A stretch of 64,000 nucleotides of DNA from Perca fluviatilis (GCF_010015445.1 NC_053118.1:15482437-15546436); one strand, 5' to 3'. Positions 1-10,055 are shown, counted from the stretch's first letter. Notes: a model not told the origin generated them from the letters alone. Program-made: numbers and translations.

Positions 1-386
1 TTTAAATGTTCACCATGCTGATTTGTAGATGGACAATTAGCTTCAAAATCACTTGGCATAAAAACTAACCTCCTATGTAAGCATAACCTTTCGAACTTTC
101 AATTTCAATTTTGTTTTGACATGAGCCAAAAAGTAAGTTAAAAGAAGGCAAGTGTCAAACAAGCACAAGAATGAAACGGTAGTGTTTTACTCACAGTACA
201 GAACAAGCAATCACATTCACATTAACATTCTGTTTCCAGGTCAGACACTAAGAGGATGTATCCAACTAACGTATAAGGGCATTGTAATGTGTTTTGTTTG
301 ATGTGGAGTCTGGCGTAAGATGCAATGGTTGTCATTTGGAATCTTCTGTGTGGCAACAAGTGTTATCAGTTCTTCCAGCAAAGTAA
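1..386. other. Unique noncoding DNA
   Basis: AT-rich sequence without repeats, long open frames or recognisable RNA structure. It ends at the 8-bp target-site duplication of the adjacent hAT-like element. I see nothing functional in it. Confidence 0.6.
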
Positions 387-394
387 GTAACAAT
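387..394. repeat. Target-site duplication, left (GTAACAAT)
   Basis: Identical to 1821-1828 on the other side of the hAT-like element. Its exact 8-bp length defines the element boundaries. Confidence 0.85.
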
Positions 395-520
395 CAGTGT
401 TGGGAGAAATGCGCTACAAAGTTACGCGTTACTGTAATTCCAGTACTTTTAGCAGTAACGAGCATGTAACTCAATTTTTTTTTTTTATCAAGTAACGCAA
501 TAACAATTACTGAAATTTAA

Positions 521-1048
521 AGGTCCCAAGGAATGCTGCTTTTTGGATACTTTTATATAGGCCTTAGTGGTCCCCTGATACTGTATCTGAAGATCCTTTC
601 ACGAAATCCAGCCTTGGTGCAGAATTACAGCCACTAGAGCCAGTCCCACAATGAGCTTTCCTCAGGGTGTGCCATTTCTGTGTCTGTAGCTTTAAATGAT
701 ATTAAGGAGGAGAGAGGGGGGGCAAGGTGGAGGGTGGGGGTGTGGCCTTGACCAACTGCCACTTTGCTTGTTTGCAAGCCATGATGTCTCTCTCTCATGG
801 GTGGGCAAAATTCTCTGGGTGGGCAAAGCAGAGAAAGGGGAGGTAACCTTGCTCCTTATGACCTCATAAGGAACAGATTCCAGATTGGCCCATCTGAGCT
901 TTCATTTTCTCAAAGGCAGAGCAGGATACCCAGGGCTCGGTTTACACCTATCACCATTTCTAGCCACTGGGGGACCATAGGCAGGCTGGGGGAACTTATA
1001 TTAAAGTTAAAAAACCTCATAAAGTGAAATTTTCATGCCACGGGACCT
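521..1048. mobile_element. TTAA-flanked MITE nested in the hAT element
   Basis: The ends read AGGTCCC and GGGACCT, a perfect inverted repeat, flanked by TTAA at 517-520 and 1049-1052. TTAA duplications with AGG/CCT termini suit Kolobok-like elements, and piggyBac is the alternative. Removing the element restores a continuous hAT sequence (GAAATTAATGAG). The interior, with CATAAGGAGC-type and CAGTGGCTAGAAATGG-type motifs in reverse, matches my memory of a very common teleost repeat. It has no coding capacity; a 76-codon frame at 797-1027 lies within the repeat and looks incidental. Confidence 0.8.
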
Positions 1049-1499
1049 TTAAATGAGTTTGTTACTTGCGTTACTCTCTTTTGTGAAAAATGAACGCTTG
1101 CAGACAAGAAGACAGATAGGCCTACTTTAGCTGCTTCTGATCTAACGTCGCAGGACCTTATGGCGGCTCAATGATACACCAATCGAACAATGAGCATTAA
1201 ACCACAGCATGGCCGATAGTGCAGATAAAATGACCTATCTTTCCTGGAAGTATGGACATTGTAAAATGATAACGAAGGAGGCAGTTTATCATTTAGTCTT
1301 CTTTACCCTGAACTCGCGATGCAAGTAACAAGTGAGAAGTGACACACACGTTTTGGGTGCTACCGTATATATCACACTATATGCACAGACGCATTTTAAC
1401 TACCATATATATCACAGTATATGTGATATTCACAGTATATATCACAGACATTTCTTTTCGCTCATCGAAATTAAAGACAAAAATGTAGTGGTGAGTTGA

Positions 1500-1709
1500 C
1501 AGTGTTGTGCAGGTGTAAAGAACCTATCCACATCTAAGAGAAGCAATTCAAATCTTATGAAGCACCTGTTGAAACAACACGCTTCGACAAAGCTAGTAGC
1601 GAAACACCCGAGCCCTACAGATGCTGAAGGGACCCCTCCATGCAAACAACCAAAGCTAGATTTTACAGACTGTAGTCCAACCGATAAGCTTAAAAGTTAC
1701 TTTCCCTAG
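1500..1709 (+). pseudogene. BED zinc-finger remnant of a hAT transposase
   Basis: This is an open stretch of 69 codons without an initiator, bounded by TGA at 1497-1499 and TAG at 1707-1709. It contains SNLMKHLLKQHAS, which matches the second half of BED fingers (a conserved S/T-N-L-x-x-H-L followed by H-x4-H). The upstream cysteine pair is degenerate: CC instead of CxxC. After the finger comes a polar, proline-rich stretch with KQPKLDF, typical of the linker after the BED domain in fish hAT proteins. No DDE catalytic core or dimerisation domain follows. It is a transposon relic and not a host ZBED gene. Confidence 0.65.
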
Positions 1710-1820
1710 TAACTAATTACTTTTGATATACAGTAATTGGTAAAGTAAGTCAATTCCTTTAAAAAGAAGTAACTAGTAACTGTAACTAATTACAAATTTT
1801 CAGTAACTTGACCAGCAGTG

Positions 1821-1828
1821 GTAACAAT
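1821..1828. repeat. Target-site duplication, right (GTAACAAT)
   Basis: Partner of 387-394. It follows the terminal CAGCAGTG directly. Confidence 0.85.
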
Positions 1829-2734
1829 CAAGATGTGTAAGACTTGTCTTTACTAATTTATGGTTTCAGCACGTAGGCCTACAGAACTTTACAAACAACT
1901 AAATTGCTGCGTTAGTGGTGCATTCAAGGAGACAATAAATCTAAAATATTGTTTAAAGTCTGACACAACAACAACAACAATAACTCTTCTATACAAATAT
2001 AATATTTCCCCGTAGTTTGTCTCCACAGTTGTTTGTGAATTGAAAACTCCTCTGCTTGGAGATTAACTGTTACAATAAGCAACATAGCATACGAATAGCT
2101 GTAACTTCTGTGCTGTCCAATAAAAACCATGTCCAAATTTTGTGATCTGGACTTTTGTAGATAAACTGAATAATGAAGTGTTCCTATAAATTTAACCATT
2201 TATGAATCCGTTGGATTGTCTAGAAAATGAATTGTTACAATGGTAAAAACAGGACAGTGAAAAATGTATGTTTTACTAGTTTTTCACAGGACTGCAACAT
2301 TGTGCTCTTGTTTCCATCCTGTTTACATTGTCAACATGTGTATTAACATTATATTCAACCCATAACTCATCATTCTTCAATGACATCAAATTTTACTTAT
2401 TTACTGTTATCAACTTGTTCATATGCCATGCTTTCACAACAAATGCCTACAAATAATAGCCACTACTGTAGTGAACGTTTGGTAATGTTTTGGTTACTTT
2501 TGGTGTCATCCAAAATTGAATCTCGACAATCTCCATGTCGAACAGCCATGTTTTTTTTGTTCTAAATTGTGTGTGCACACAATTTATTACATTTGTATTT
2601 GATTCAACATTTGTTTTCCTTTGAACAGCAAACAGCAGAGTGAAATGACAATTTGACATCATTAAAAATGCATCACGACTCAGGGGCCTTAGAGGTTTCC
2701 ATTAGTAAATAGGGTCGAAAACTCACTCAAATAT

Positions 2735-2737
<3 letters not shown>
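1829..2737. other. Unique noncoding DNA
   Basis: Mostly AT-rich, with no repeat that I recognise. It contains a CAA run near 1966-1981 and a 22-bp near-perfect palindrome at 2564-2585 (10-bp arms, AAATTGTGTG/CACACAATTT). The open frames of 60-91 codons here show no domain. Confidence 0.55.

Positions 2738-2785
<48 letters not shown>
2738..2785. repeat. (CA)n microsatellite
   Basis: 48 bp of uninterrupted CA dinucleotides, the first of four arrays within 0.9 kb. Confidence 0.97.
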
Positions 2786-2789
<4 letters not shown>

Positions 2790-2974
2790 GGGTTTTGACA
2801 TGTTCAGGGTTCAAGGATGAGGGCCTCTGAGATCCAGCTGTAATTTATTGTGAGATATTCAGCATCTGATCTCAGTGACAGTAGCCTCTGGCTTCATTCA
2901 TAAGAGCTAAAACGTCTCTCTTCTAACCCTGGCTGTGTGTATGTGTGCATTTGTGATCGCGAGCCTGTCCGTCT

Positions 2975-2978
<4 letters not shown>

Positions 2979-3042
<64 letters not shown>
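2979..3042. repeat. (TG)32 microsatellite
   Basis: 64 bp of uninterrupted TG. His-Thr and Val-Cys open frames across it are translations of the repeat and not genes. Confidence 0.97.
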
Positions 3043-3043
<1 letters not shown>

Positions 3044-3446
3044 ATGTGCGTAAAGGTCGGACAGAGAGACAGCGAGGGTTGATTTCTGACATACATCAAA
3101 CAACTGAAGACAGATGCCCAGACAGTATTAATCAAAACTTTCCCATTTCCCAAAGAATTAATCATTAAATAATTAATTTGGCAGCTACAGGCAGCAGTTA
3201 AAGGGGGCTTGTGCCTTCCCGCTGGTTAGAATTAGTCCTTGTCGAGAGTCTAGATTGATATATTTATTATTTATCAGATTAATCATGGCGAGAGACATTA
3301 GGATCCACTGTTGGGATCATAGCAGGCATGGCGTAGGAGGGGGTGAGAGAGAGAAGGTAGGACCAAACGAGAGAAAGAGAGAGGCAGGTGGCAGCTGTGT
3401 GTGGTGATTACTGTGCAAGGTGGTCAAGGGTACACAAGAAGGCCTG

Positions 3447-3447
<1 letters not shown>

Positions 3448-3508
<61 letters not shown>
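3448..3508. repeat. (CA)n microsatellite
   Basis: 61 bp of uninterrupted CA. Confidence 0.97.
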
Positions 3509-3509
<1 letters not shown>

Positions 3510-3595
3510 CAACACAATCTAAAGAGTGGGTGGTGAGAAGGATGGGTGTGTAGCCTCGAGCAACTTCTTGTTTCCAAAGCCAGTGCGGCAGAACG

Positions 3596-3597
<2 letters not shown>

Positions 3598-3638
<41 letters not shown>
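3598..3638. repeat. (TG)n microsatellite followed by a G run
   Basis: About 40 bp of TG running directly into a G-rich stretch (GGGGGGTTGGG). Confidence 0.95.
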
Positions 3639-3640
<2 letters not shown>

Positions 3641-4928
3641 GGGGGTTGGGTGTCATTGATCCAACAGCTTCACTGAGGTCAGGGCAGGTCCCGGGGTCAT
3701 TTCTGTTCACGATAAATGTCTGGAGAATACCCCTGAGGGTGTGGTGACTGACCATCTCATATCAAAACAATATCTGTCTCTCTCACTCTCTTATTACCCC
3801 TCCCTCCCCCATCTCAAGCAGATTTGTCTTTTTTTATGCTTAATGTGAGTTTAGGGTCTAACTAAATCTCCTCGTATCTTTTTTTACTTTTATAGTTGAT
3901 GGAACTATTCACATGTCTCATGCCTAAAGTAAATTTAGTTTTATAGAATAAGTTGGAAAACATGGTAATAACTATATCTCATCAACACAATGTCACATGC
4001 TTCTAAACAACATCATTGATGCAAAGCAGAAGAACCCACGTTATCCAAGTTTTCACTATTAGGGGGACAACATGCATTCTATTACACTGTATGTGATTCT
4101 GAAACTGCTCAGAAAAAAAAACATATTACATATATACTGTAAAGCTATACATATTGTTTGTCTAAACACATATTGTCAGCAAACAGTCAGCGTACATACA
4201 GTAAACTAAAAACAAAATTGTTAGGGATCTTTCAATGTCAGCTCTGACATGGAACTGCTTCATGATTACTTCATCAACATAAGTTGCTATGCAAGCTTCC
4301 TCTTGCAGGGGTACTTTTTTATATACTGGCAAACCTCAACATTTTCCTCTGACTGCAGCATATGAAGTGCTTTACCATAATCTTATCTGACAGACAAAGC
4401 TTGGAATAATAGTATTCCCTCCAAACTGTTACTCTATCCCCAGTGACAAGTGTGTCGCTGGCACATTATATAATACCTTCATATCATAATCAGTGCCCAG
4501 TGGTTTAAAAAAGATGGTACGGATGTTAACAAATAATGTAAATTTTATTAAAAGTATTCTTTGACAGAGGGCTCTTTTTGTAGAGACAAATAACCACCTA
4601 AAAATGCATATTTTAAAATGCTTGTCAGCAGAAAAAAAGAAGTGTTTAATTCACTGTTTCCAAAAATGTATGCTGGCATCTAAATGGATTGTTTTCATAC
4701 ATAAAGATAATAAGAGTTGCAACCACGTAGTGAAATGCTTAATGTCACCAAACAGTATAAACCACAGAAAGCAGATTATTAATGGTATAACATGACTGCA
4801 ACATTTACAGGTTAAAATAATAATAATGACAAAAGTAATAATATAAACAAAAGTAGTTTCTCAAGTCTGTTACAATTAGTTAGAACTATCTATACAGTGC
4901 TATGTCAGCGCCAGAGTATGGTCTGGCT
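3639..4928. other. Unique AT-rich noncoding DNA
   Basis: No repeat family or coding signal recognised. The open frames are short and have biased composition. Confidence 0.5.
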
Positions 4929-5285
4929 TAGTCTATATCCTTGACTTTCCACTTCCGGGAGGAAATTCCGCGGGATGCATGTATTTTCGCCGATTTCCGT
5001 TTCCTTCCGCTTTCTTTTTTGTTGGAATTTTAAACTCCAGTGGATTTATGAGGACTATGGTTAACTGCTCCTCAGATCTCTGCAGGGTAAATTAAGACAG
5101 CTAGCCAGACTATCTGTCCAATCTGAGTTTTCTCTCACACAACTATTTTGCAGCGGCTCTGTCCGGCGCTTAGCACCGCCCAAGACGATTGTGATTGGTT
5201 TAAAGAAATGCCAATAAACCAGAGCACGTTTTTCTCCCATCCCAGAATGCTGTGTAGACTAGCCAGACCGCCGGATGTCAGGCTT
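4929..5285 (+). mobile_element. Interspersed MITE-like repeat, copy 1 (truncated)
   Basis: A second copy lies at 28825-29293 in the same orientation. The two share long near-identical blocks, for example the segments around 5055-5130 (GTTAACTGCTCCTCAGATCT) and 5187-5220 (ATTGTGATTGGTTTAAAGAA). Relative to copy 2 this one lacks about 60 bp near 5150 and the terminal AGACTAG end. The sequence resembles, from memory, an abundant percomorph repeat. There is no coding capacity. Confidence 0.75.
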
Positions 5286-5417
5286 TAACCCAGCCATATA
5301 CATCCGTTGAGGCAGACTACAGTTCCTTTGAATAAATTAGGATTTTAAGTAGTACTATAGAAAACACTGTGAACTGTGCATAATACAGTGCATAACATAT
5401 GTATAGATTGACAAATG

Positions 5418-5464
5418 CAGTATTGTATAAAGTACTTGGAAGGAATATTGTAAAAGTATCTGGA
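5418..5464 (+). mobile_element. hAT-like left-end fragment
   Basis: It begins CAGTATTGTATAAAGTACTT and continues with AAAAGTATCTGG, like the left end of fish hAT elements with AAGTAC-rich subterminal repeats. The SINE head that follows interrupts it. No right end could be assigned. Confidence 0.45.
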
Positions 5465-5533
5465 GTGCCCTGGTAGCTCACCAGGTTAAACGTGCGTCCC
5501 ATGTACCAACGCTCAGTCCTTACTGCAGTGGTC
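5465..5533 (+). mobile_element. tRNA-derived SINE head (5' fragment)
   Basis: The sequence GCCCTGGTAGCTCACCAGGT, followed by CATGTACCAACGCTCAGTCC and TTACTGCAG, looks like the tRNA-related head of a widespread percomorph SINE, with an A-box-like TGGTAGCTCACCAGG. The canonical B box (GGTTCGAATCC) and the SINE tail are absent, so it is a truncated insertion and not a tRNA gene. Confidence 0.6.
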
Positions 5534-5540
5534 CTGTCTT

Positions 5541-5675
5541 CATCAGTGTTCAGCCAATAACGGGCAGGGAACGGGAGGAGCAAGAGGGAGGAGCGAGCTA
5601 GTCTTCATTTTGTTTGAAAATACTTTGAACGTCAACAAGAAGAAACGTCACCCAACATCGCTTAGAGCACCTTTA
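5541..5675 (-). mobile_element. MITE fragment with GCACCT-TTAA end
   Basis: Read on the minus strand it starts AGGTGCTCTAAGCGATGTTG next to TTAA (5671-5680 region), as in TTAA-targeting MITEs. The other end is missing, apparently lost where it abuts the SINE fragment. The family is recalled from other fish genomes and not proven here. Confidence 0.5.
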
Positions 5676-6204
5676 ATTATTAGAAGTAAAAGTAAAAAAA
5701 ACACTTGGAATATGAACTTTATTGTGGCTTCTTTATAGTAAAGCATAATATCCAGAGTTTCCACACCTTCTTAAACATCAAATTTAAGGCATAATTCCCT
5801 CAAGTTAAAGGACCAAACACTGCATATTTTGAGAGAGCTGACATCACCAAAGAGAAACATTTTATTTAACTTTTTTGTGAGGAAGAATCTTTCCCTCCAA
5901 CGTACAAAAACATTTCTTGCAAATATGGCTACAGATGTGTAACGTTAGCTTCATCACCACCCCATTCACCGCTGTTGTTGGGGTGGTCATCGCCTGTTAC
6001 GTTGGCAGTGGAGCCTGCAGCAGGTGCTTCCATGACGCTATCAGTTATCGTGGCCTATGGTTTTGGCGCTTGGCAACAAACAGGCATTACGTCACCAACT
6101 GGAATGGAGCGTGCATTAATTTGCGCTCTATAAGCAATGATTCGCCAAACCTGCTTTTTTTGCAGTCTAACAAATGTCTTCTGATTTTATTTTGTAGTAA
6201 TGAG
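5676..6204. other. Decayed repeat or unique noncoding DNA
   Basis: AAGTAAAAGTAAA-type motifs at the left suggest more hAT-derived sequence. The middle is unremarkable. A 96-codon frame at 5917-6207 has no recognisable domain. Confidence 0.35.
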
Positions 6205-6346
6205 TAACAAAGATGCTTAGGGGAAATGTATGGGAGTAAAAGTTTAAGTTTCCAGAAATATAAATAACGAAGTAAAGTACAGATACGTGAAAAATCTACT
6301 TAAGTACAGTAACAAAGTATTTGTAGTTTGTTACATTACAACACTG
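6205..6346 (-). mobile_element. hAT-like terminal fragment
   Basis: The segment ends ACAACACTG at 6346 and contains AAGTACAGTAACAAAGTATT, an AAGTAC/AGTAAC-rich hAT subterminal region. Read on the minus strand it starts CAGTGTTGTAATGTAAC. No matching second end or TSD was found, so it is a solo end. Confidence 0.6.
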
Positions 6347-6746
6347 TGTGTCTCCTAAAAACTTACGCTCCCATCCAACTAAACTGCATTCTCAATTACG
6401 TTTCAAGGGACACATATTCAGGTAAGCAAGTTAAGTAAGTTAAGTTACGTAACAAAACATGGTTTTATCCTAAACCTAACCCAACCACGTGTTTAAGACT
6501 GTGACTGTTACATTATATATAAGGAAATCTGCTTACATGACCCAGAGGGTCATGATATGGGGTAGGATGGAGAGAGACATACACACATTACAACATGATA
6601 TACAGTAGGTGTGTACCAACTACTGCAATGCATTACATTAAATGCATCGCAGCATCAGTTACTCTTGATGGGGTCTGGATGTTCAGTTGTCTTACAATAA
6701 TTATGGCCATCAGTAGGCTATATTACTTGTTGTTGGACAATATTTT
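6347..6746. other. Unique noncoding DNA
   Basis: Contains a short CTAAACCTAACCC stretch (near 6470) similar to the dispersed repeat at 41.8 and 55 kb. Nothing else is visible. Confidence 0.4.
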
Positions 6747-6999
6747 AAGTGCTCATATTATGCTTTTTTGGCTTTTCCCCTTTCCTTTATTGTGTTGTAT
6801 GTCTTTTTTGTGCACATTATAGGTTTACAAAGTGAAAAAGCCAAAAGTCCACCCCAAAGGGACTTACCATCTCCAACAGAAAACACTGTTCACAAACTGC
6901 TCCAAACAGCTCTATTGTAGTCCAGCCTTTACTTCCGTGATGAACGTGCGTCACTTTATACCACACGTTATAATGCTCGCCTAGCTGCTAGTGTGGCAC

Positions 7000-7146
7000 G
7001 GTGTTTGGTGTTTTAAGCCCCCAACGTCACACTAGGATTAGGCAATGGTTAGGGTTAGGGTTAAGGTTAGGGTTAGGTGCCTTAAAGTCAACGGTCACAG
7101 CGCTGCCTTGAAGTCAACGTTGGGGGCATAAAACACCATTGAGCGC
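7000..7146. mobile_element. 147-bp MITE carrying telomere-like repeats
   Basis: Inverted ends: TGGTGTTTTAAGCCCCCAAC near the left and GTTGGGGGCATAAAACACCA near the right. The 7-bp direct repeat GTGGCAC at 6993-6999 and 7147-7153 flanks it, with an eighth base differing (T/C). Its centre (7047-7077) has four GGTTAGGG-type units. Excising it leaves a continuous copy of the host MITE. Confidence 0.8.
7047..7077 (+). repeat. Short telomere-like (TTAGGG)n tract
   Basis: About five imperfect TTAGGG units (one reads TTAAGG) inside the nested MITE. It belongs to the transposon and is not an interstitial telomere from chromosome fusion. Confidence 0.85.
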
Positions 7147-7336
7147 GTGGCACTCCCTCATACTCTGCTTCTGATTAGCTAGTAGTCCTTACCTAGGTAC
7201 TGCGCATGTGCGACTCCCAACAAAGATTGAATAGAAGTGAGATGCCTCACTCGGTAGCTTAAACAGAGAGCTCAACACACAGGGTGAAAAGAGGGGCTGC
7301 AATAATGTGCTGAAAATGAACATACTATGAGCACTT

Positions 7337-9087
7337 CAAGCCAAACTCTCCAATAATCATGCCAAAAGCTATAATGCTGTTTGCCCCTTTTGCCCCTCAT
7401 GTCATACCACACTTCCACAGGGGATGTATTTGAACTGCTCAGCACAGAAAGCAGCTGTACTTGCCACAATGTGTTAATTGAAGCGTAGAGAGTGAAATTA
7501 CTATTCTACCCCATTCACCTTTCATCTCCTCTCCCTCCTCTCTTATCTCACAAATGGATCAGGCCAGCAAATTTAGAGACGTAATTGTACATCACAACAC
7601 AGATACTGAGATGAGAAGTGAGAGCGGGCGCTCCCCGTACTGGGCCTGGCTCATACTCCTTCGCCACCACAATCAAAAACGGGTTCATGTCCGCGTGAAA
7701 AACCCATTTGTGTTCAAAAACAAAATACATCCTCGACTAATAATGGGCTACATCACTCAGTTATCACCAGCCATGCAAAGCAAGACCTCATCAAGAGGGC
7801 TGCTAGACCCGGGTCTCCGCTCTCTGTTGGAAAGGAGGGCGGTTGAGAACGAGGGGGGCAGCGATGGAGGGAGGAATAAAAGGTAGGGACTTGGAAAAGG
7901 CTACCCCTTTTGTGGAGAGGAAGAATCCATTTTGCGAGATGATTTGGCTTCAAATCTGCAGGGACTAACCCTTGACATGAAGTCATATTGTGTTTGAGTT
8001 TTAGCCCTAAATTCATACATCAATTATTTACTGTCAACGGCGATTGTATAAGTGTAGGAAATTACGAGAGATTGTTATTTTCTCTCAGGCAGAAAGAATG
8101 TGATACAGCGGATGCACCCCACCTAATGTGCCGGGCCCAGTGTCCACGCAGCGTCCGAGGGAAGAATTATTTATGCATTAGAAAACAGTGTGCTGGGGCA
8201 AAAGGGGGAGAAAAAAAAGGCAGACACATTATTTTAAACCTTTCATAACATGCATCAATATTTCAGCAGAAATAAATAAAGGATGGCGGGCTTGTTTGGA
8301 GGACAGCTGTAGCTCTCTCCGCTTGGGTAGCTTGGAGCGGGGGCTCTTGGGATGCCACGCATACCAGCCCCCAGTAAAACCCCTCCATCTCTTTTTAATC
8401 ATCCACTTAGAACGGGGTGACTGGAGGAGCTGTCAAGGTGAGCTCCATCGACAGCAGAGGATGGATATATTGTGAGACGGAAGGAAACGAGGAGGGAGGA
8501 GTCGCTTTTTGTTTGGGAGACAAACACAAAAAAAAAACATGTTGCTTTGTTCAGCTATGTCTGTTGCTTCAGTTTAAACTATATGTCCCGGGATTTAGTC
8601 GGTGCTAACCAGAATGATGGAGTAAAAATTTCAGCGGGCCATGAACCGCTCGCTGGCTGCACAGTCCCACAGTCTGCACAGTCCCACTCTGAATTAGTTC
8701 TCACTAATTCACTTTGACACAACACACATCTTTTTTTTTTTTTACAGTTGCTGTGGTGTCTTTCTGATTTTAGCAGCTTTCCCCTCATCAACTTCTCACA
8801 AAACTTCATCTGACTTTATTTTCATTTTGTGGGTTTTTGTTTTCGTAGGCCGAGTCTCGCCGTCTCCATTCCTGCCTTAGCACTCGCGCAGGCAGGGGGG
8901 CGCTGTTTTACCAAACCCCAAATATCACTATAAACAATGAGTGTAAAAAAAACACAAAACTCATATTTTTTGCGGGTGTGGGCAGGAGCAGACACACCAT
9001 GCAGGCGGGAGCAGGATTAGGGGAAACCGTCCCGCACAGGGCTCTAGAGTATGGCATTGGCAGAGGTCTGCGCTCTCTAAATGCCCT
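7337..9087. other. Unique noncoding DNA, partly conserved-looking
   Basis: High-complexity, moderately GC sequence without recognised repeats. The part at about 7960-8330 (TTATTTATGCATTAG, AACATGCATCAATATTTCAG) has the homeodomain/POU-like word content often seen in vertebrate conserved noncoding elements. Several open frames of 60-110 codons overlap on both strands without domains. Conservation cannot be tested here. Confidence 0.35.
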
Positions 9088-9093
9088 TCTAGT

Positions 9094-9473
9094 CAGTCCT
9101 TCCAGAAAAATGCGGAGTTTTTTTGTGATTGTTGCGGGCAAAAATCCTTGATTATGTGGCGCGTTTTCTTAAAAAAATGCGATGGAATATGCAGGATATT
9201 TATGCAATTTTATGCAATGAAATTGCAGGAACTTGCAAAAATTGCGGGAACTTGCAAAAACTGTGGTTTGATGAAAAAGAGAAAAGAAAGTAAGAAAAAA
9301 GAAAGAAACACCCTGCTTTTCGATGATGTTCATGTCGCGTAATTACGTCACTTCATAACGTTCCCATGGCAACAGGGGGAAATGGCTGCTCTTGTGTGAA
9401 GTAAACTTTTTTCAACTTTCTGCTAAGATATATGTGACGTTTTTGCAACGATCGCGTTTTTCTGGAGGGACTC
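9094..9473. mobile_element. Interspersed DNA element flanked by TCTAGT
   Basis: The ends CAGTCCTTCCAGAAAAATGC and (minus strand) GAGTCCCTCCAGAAAAACGC are inverted repeats. TCTAGT stands on both sides (9088-9093 and 9474-9479) as a likely target-site duplication. The interior has repeated TGCAGGAACTTGCAAAAATT and GCGGGAACTTGCAAAAACTG units. From memory this is a common percomorph repeat; the superfamily is uncertain, with hAT-like CAG ends but a duplication shorter than 8 bp. Confidence 0.7.
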
Positions 9474-9689
9474 TCTAGTTTCAGTTGCGGTGCTGTAGTT
9501 ACCAAAGCCACCTGTCCTTTACTGTGTCTGTGTAACTAGGGAAAAGTCACTCTTGGAACAGGAAGGTTACCGAAATGCTCTGATTCTAATTCATTGTTGA
9601 TGATAGGAGAAGAGAGTTAGTGAAACAAAAAATTAAATGTGAGAGAGGGAGCCCTCTCAATGACTTTTGGAGGTGGTAAGTACAGTAGT

Positions 9690-10055
9690 CTTGATTCAGT
9701 GCAGAACAAGAGCTGCTGGCTGTGATTGCAAAAATACCTTTGCATCCAATTACTTTGTGTCTTGATTACTTTAACGTTGATGCATGTTCCACAACTCACC
9801 TCTTGACAATTTTTAAAGGCTTCGCCAACTCAGTGTCCCTGTTTTTGTTTATCAAGTTTGTAATTACTACAGAGCAATGTGTTGCTAACTCATTACATAA
9901 TGGTCCAAAAAATTCTTGTAATGTAAAGGAAAACATTGCTGAGTTAATAGTCAAATTGATTACAATGCCATGTCTGCCGTTTCTCTTTGTAACACAATCA
10001 TTCTGTCCTTTGATTTGTTCCCCAGCATTTGGAAAAATCAATTCTCCCAGGACTT
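9690..10055. other. Candidate conserved noncoding element
   Basis: Repeat-free, AT-rich block with dense homeodomain-like TAAT/ATTA and SOX-like ACAAAG/TTTGT words (GTTTGTAATTACTACAGAGC, AGTCAAATTGATTACAATGC). It also has two antiparallel frames of 81 and 111 codons without domains. The texture resembles vertebrate developmental enhancers. This is inference only. Confidence 0.3.

Larger units (their letters stand above)
395..1820 (+). mobile_element. hAT-like DNA transposon, non-autonomous, with 8-bp TSD
   Basis: The left end reads CAGTGTTGGG and the right end CCAGCAGTG, which are imperfect inverted repeats of the hAT type. Both subterminal regions are full of GTAACT/AGTTAC motifs. The flanks carry a perfect 8-bp direct repeat, GTAACAAT, at 387-394 and 1821-1828, the duplication size expected of hAT transposases. 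Near the right end a plus-strand frame resembles the C-terminal half of a BED zinc finger, so the copy probably derives from an autonomous BED-type hAT element by internal deletion. A TTAA-flanked MITE (521-1048) is nested inside, making this the older insertion. No catalytic transposase domain remains. Confidence 0.85.
6747..7336. mobile_element. MITE with AAGTGCTCATA ends, interrupted by another MITE
   Basis: The left end AAGTGCTCATATTATG and the right end CATACTATGAGCACTT are inverted repeats with few mismatches. The interior (CCACCCCAAAGGGACTTACC, GGTACTGCGCATGTGCGACT) matches, from memory, an abundant fish repeat. It is split by a 147-bp insertion at 7000-7146. I could not fix a target-site duplication. 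Confidence 0.75.

Noticed and set aside
2894..3755. Open frames of 60-80 codons rich in His-Thr or Val-Cys
   Set aside because: They are translations of CA/TG microsatellites. The same applies to frames over the arrays at 17.9, 24.3, 31.3, 36.0, 36.3, 37.5, 42.1, 44.2, 47.2, 48.2 and 62 kb.
5465..5533. tRNA gene
   Set aside because: Only an A-box-like half is present; no B box, anticodon arm or acceptor pairing. It is a SINE head.
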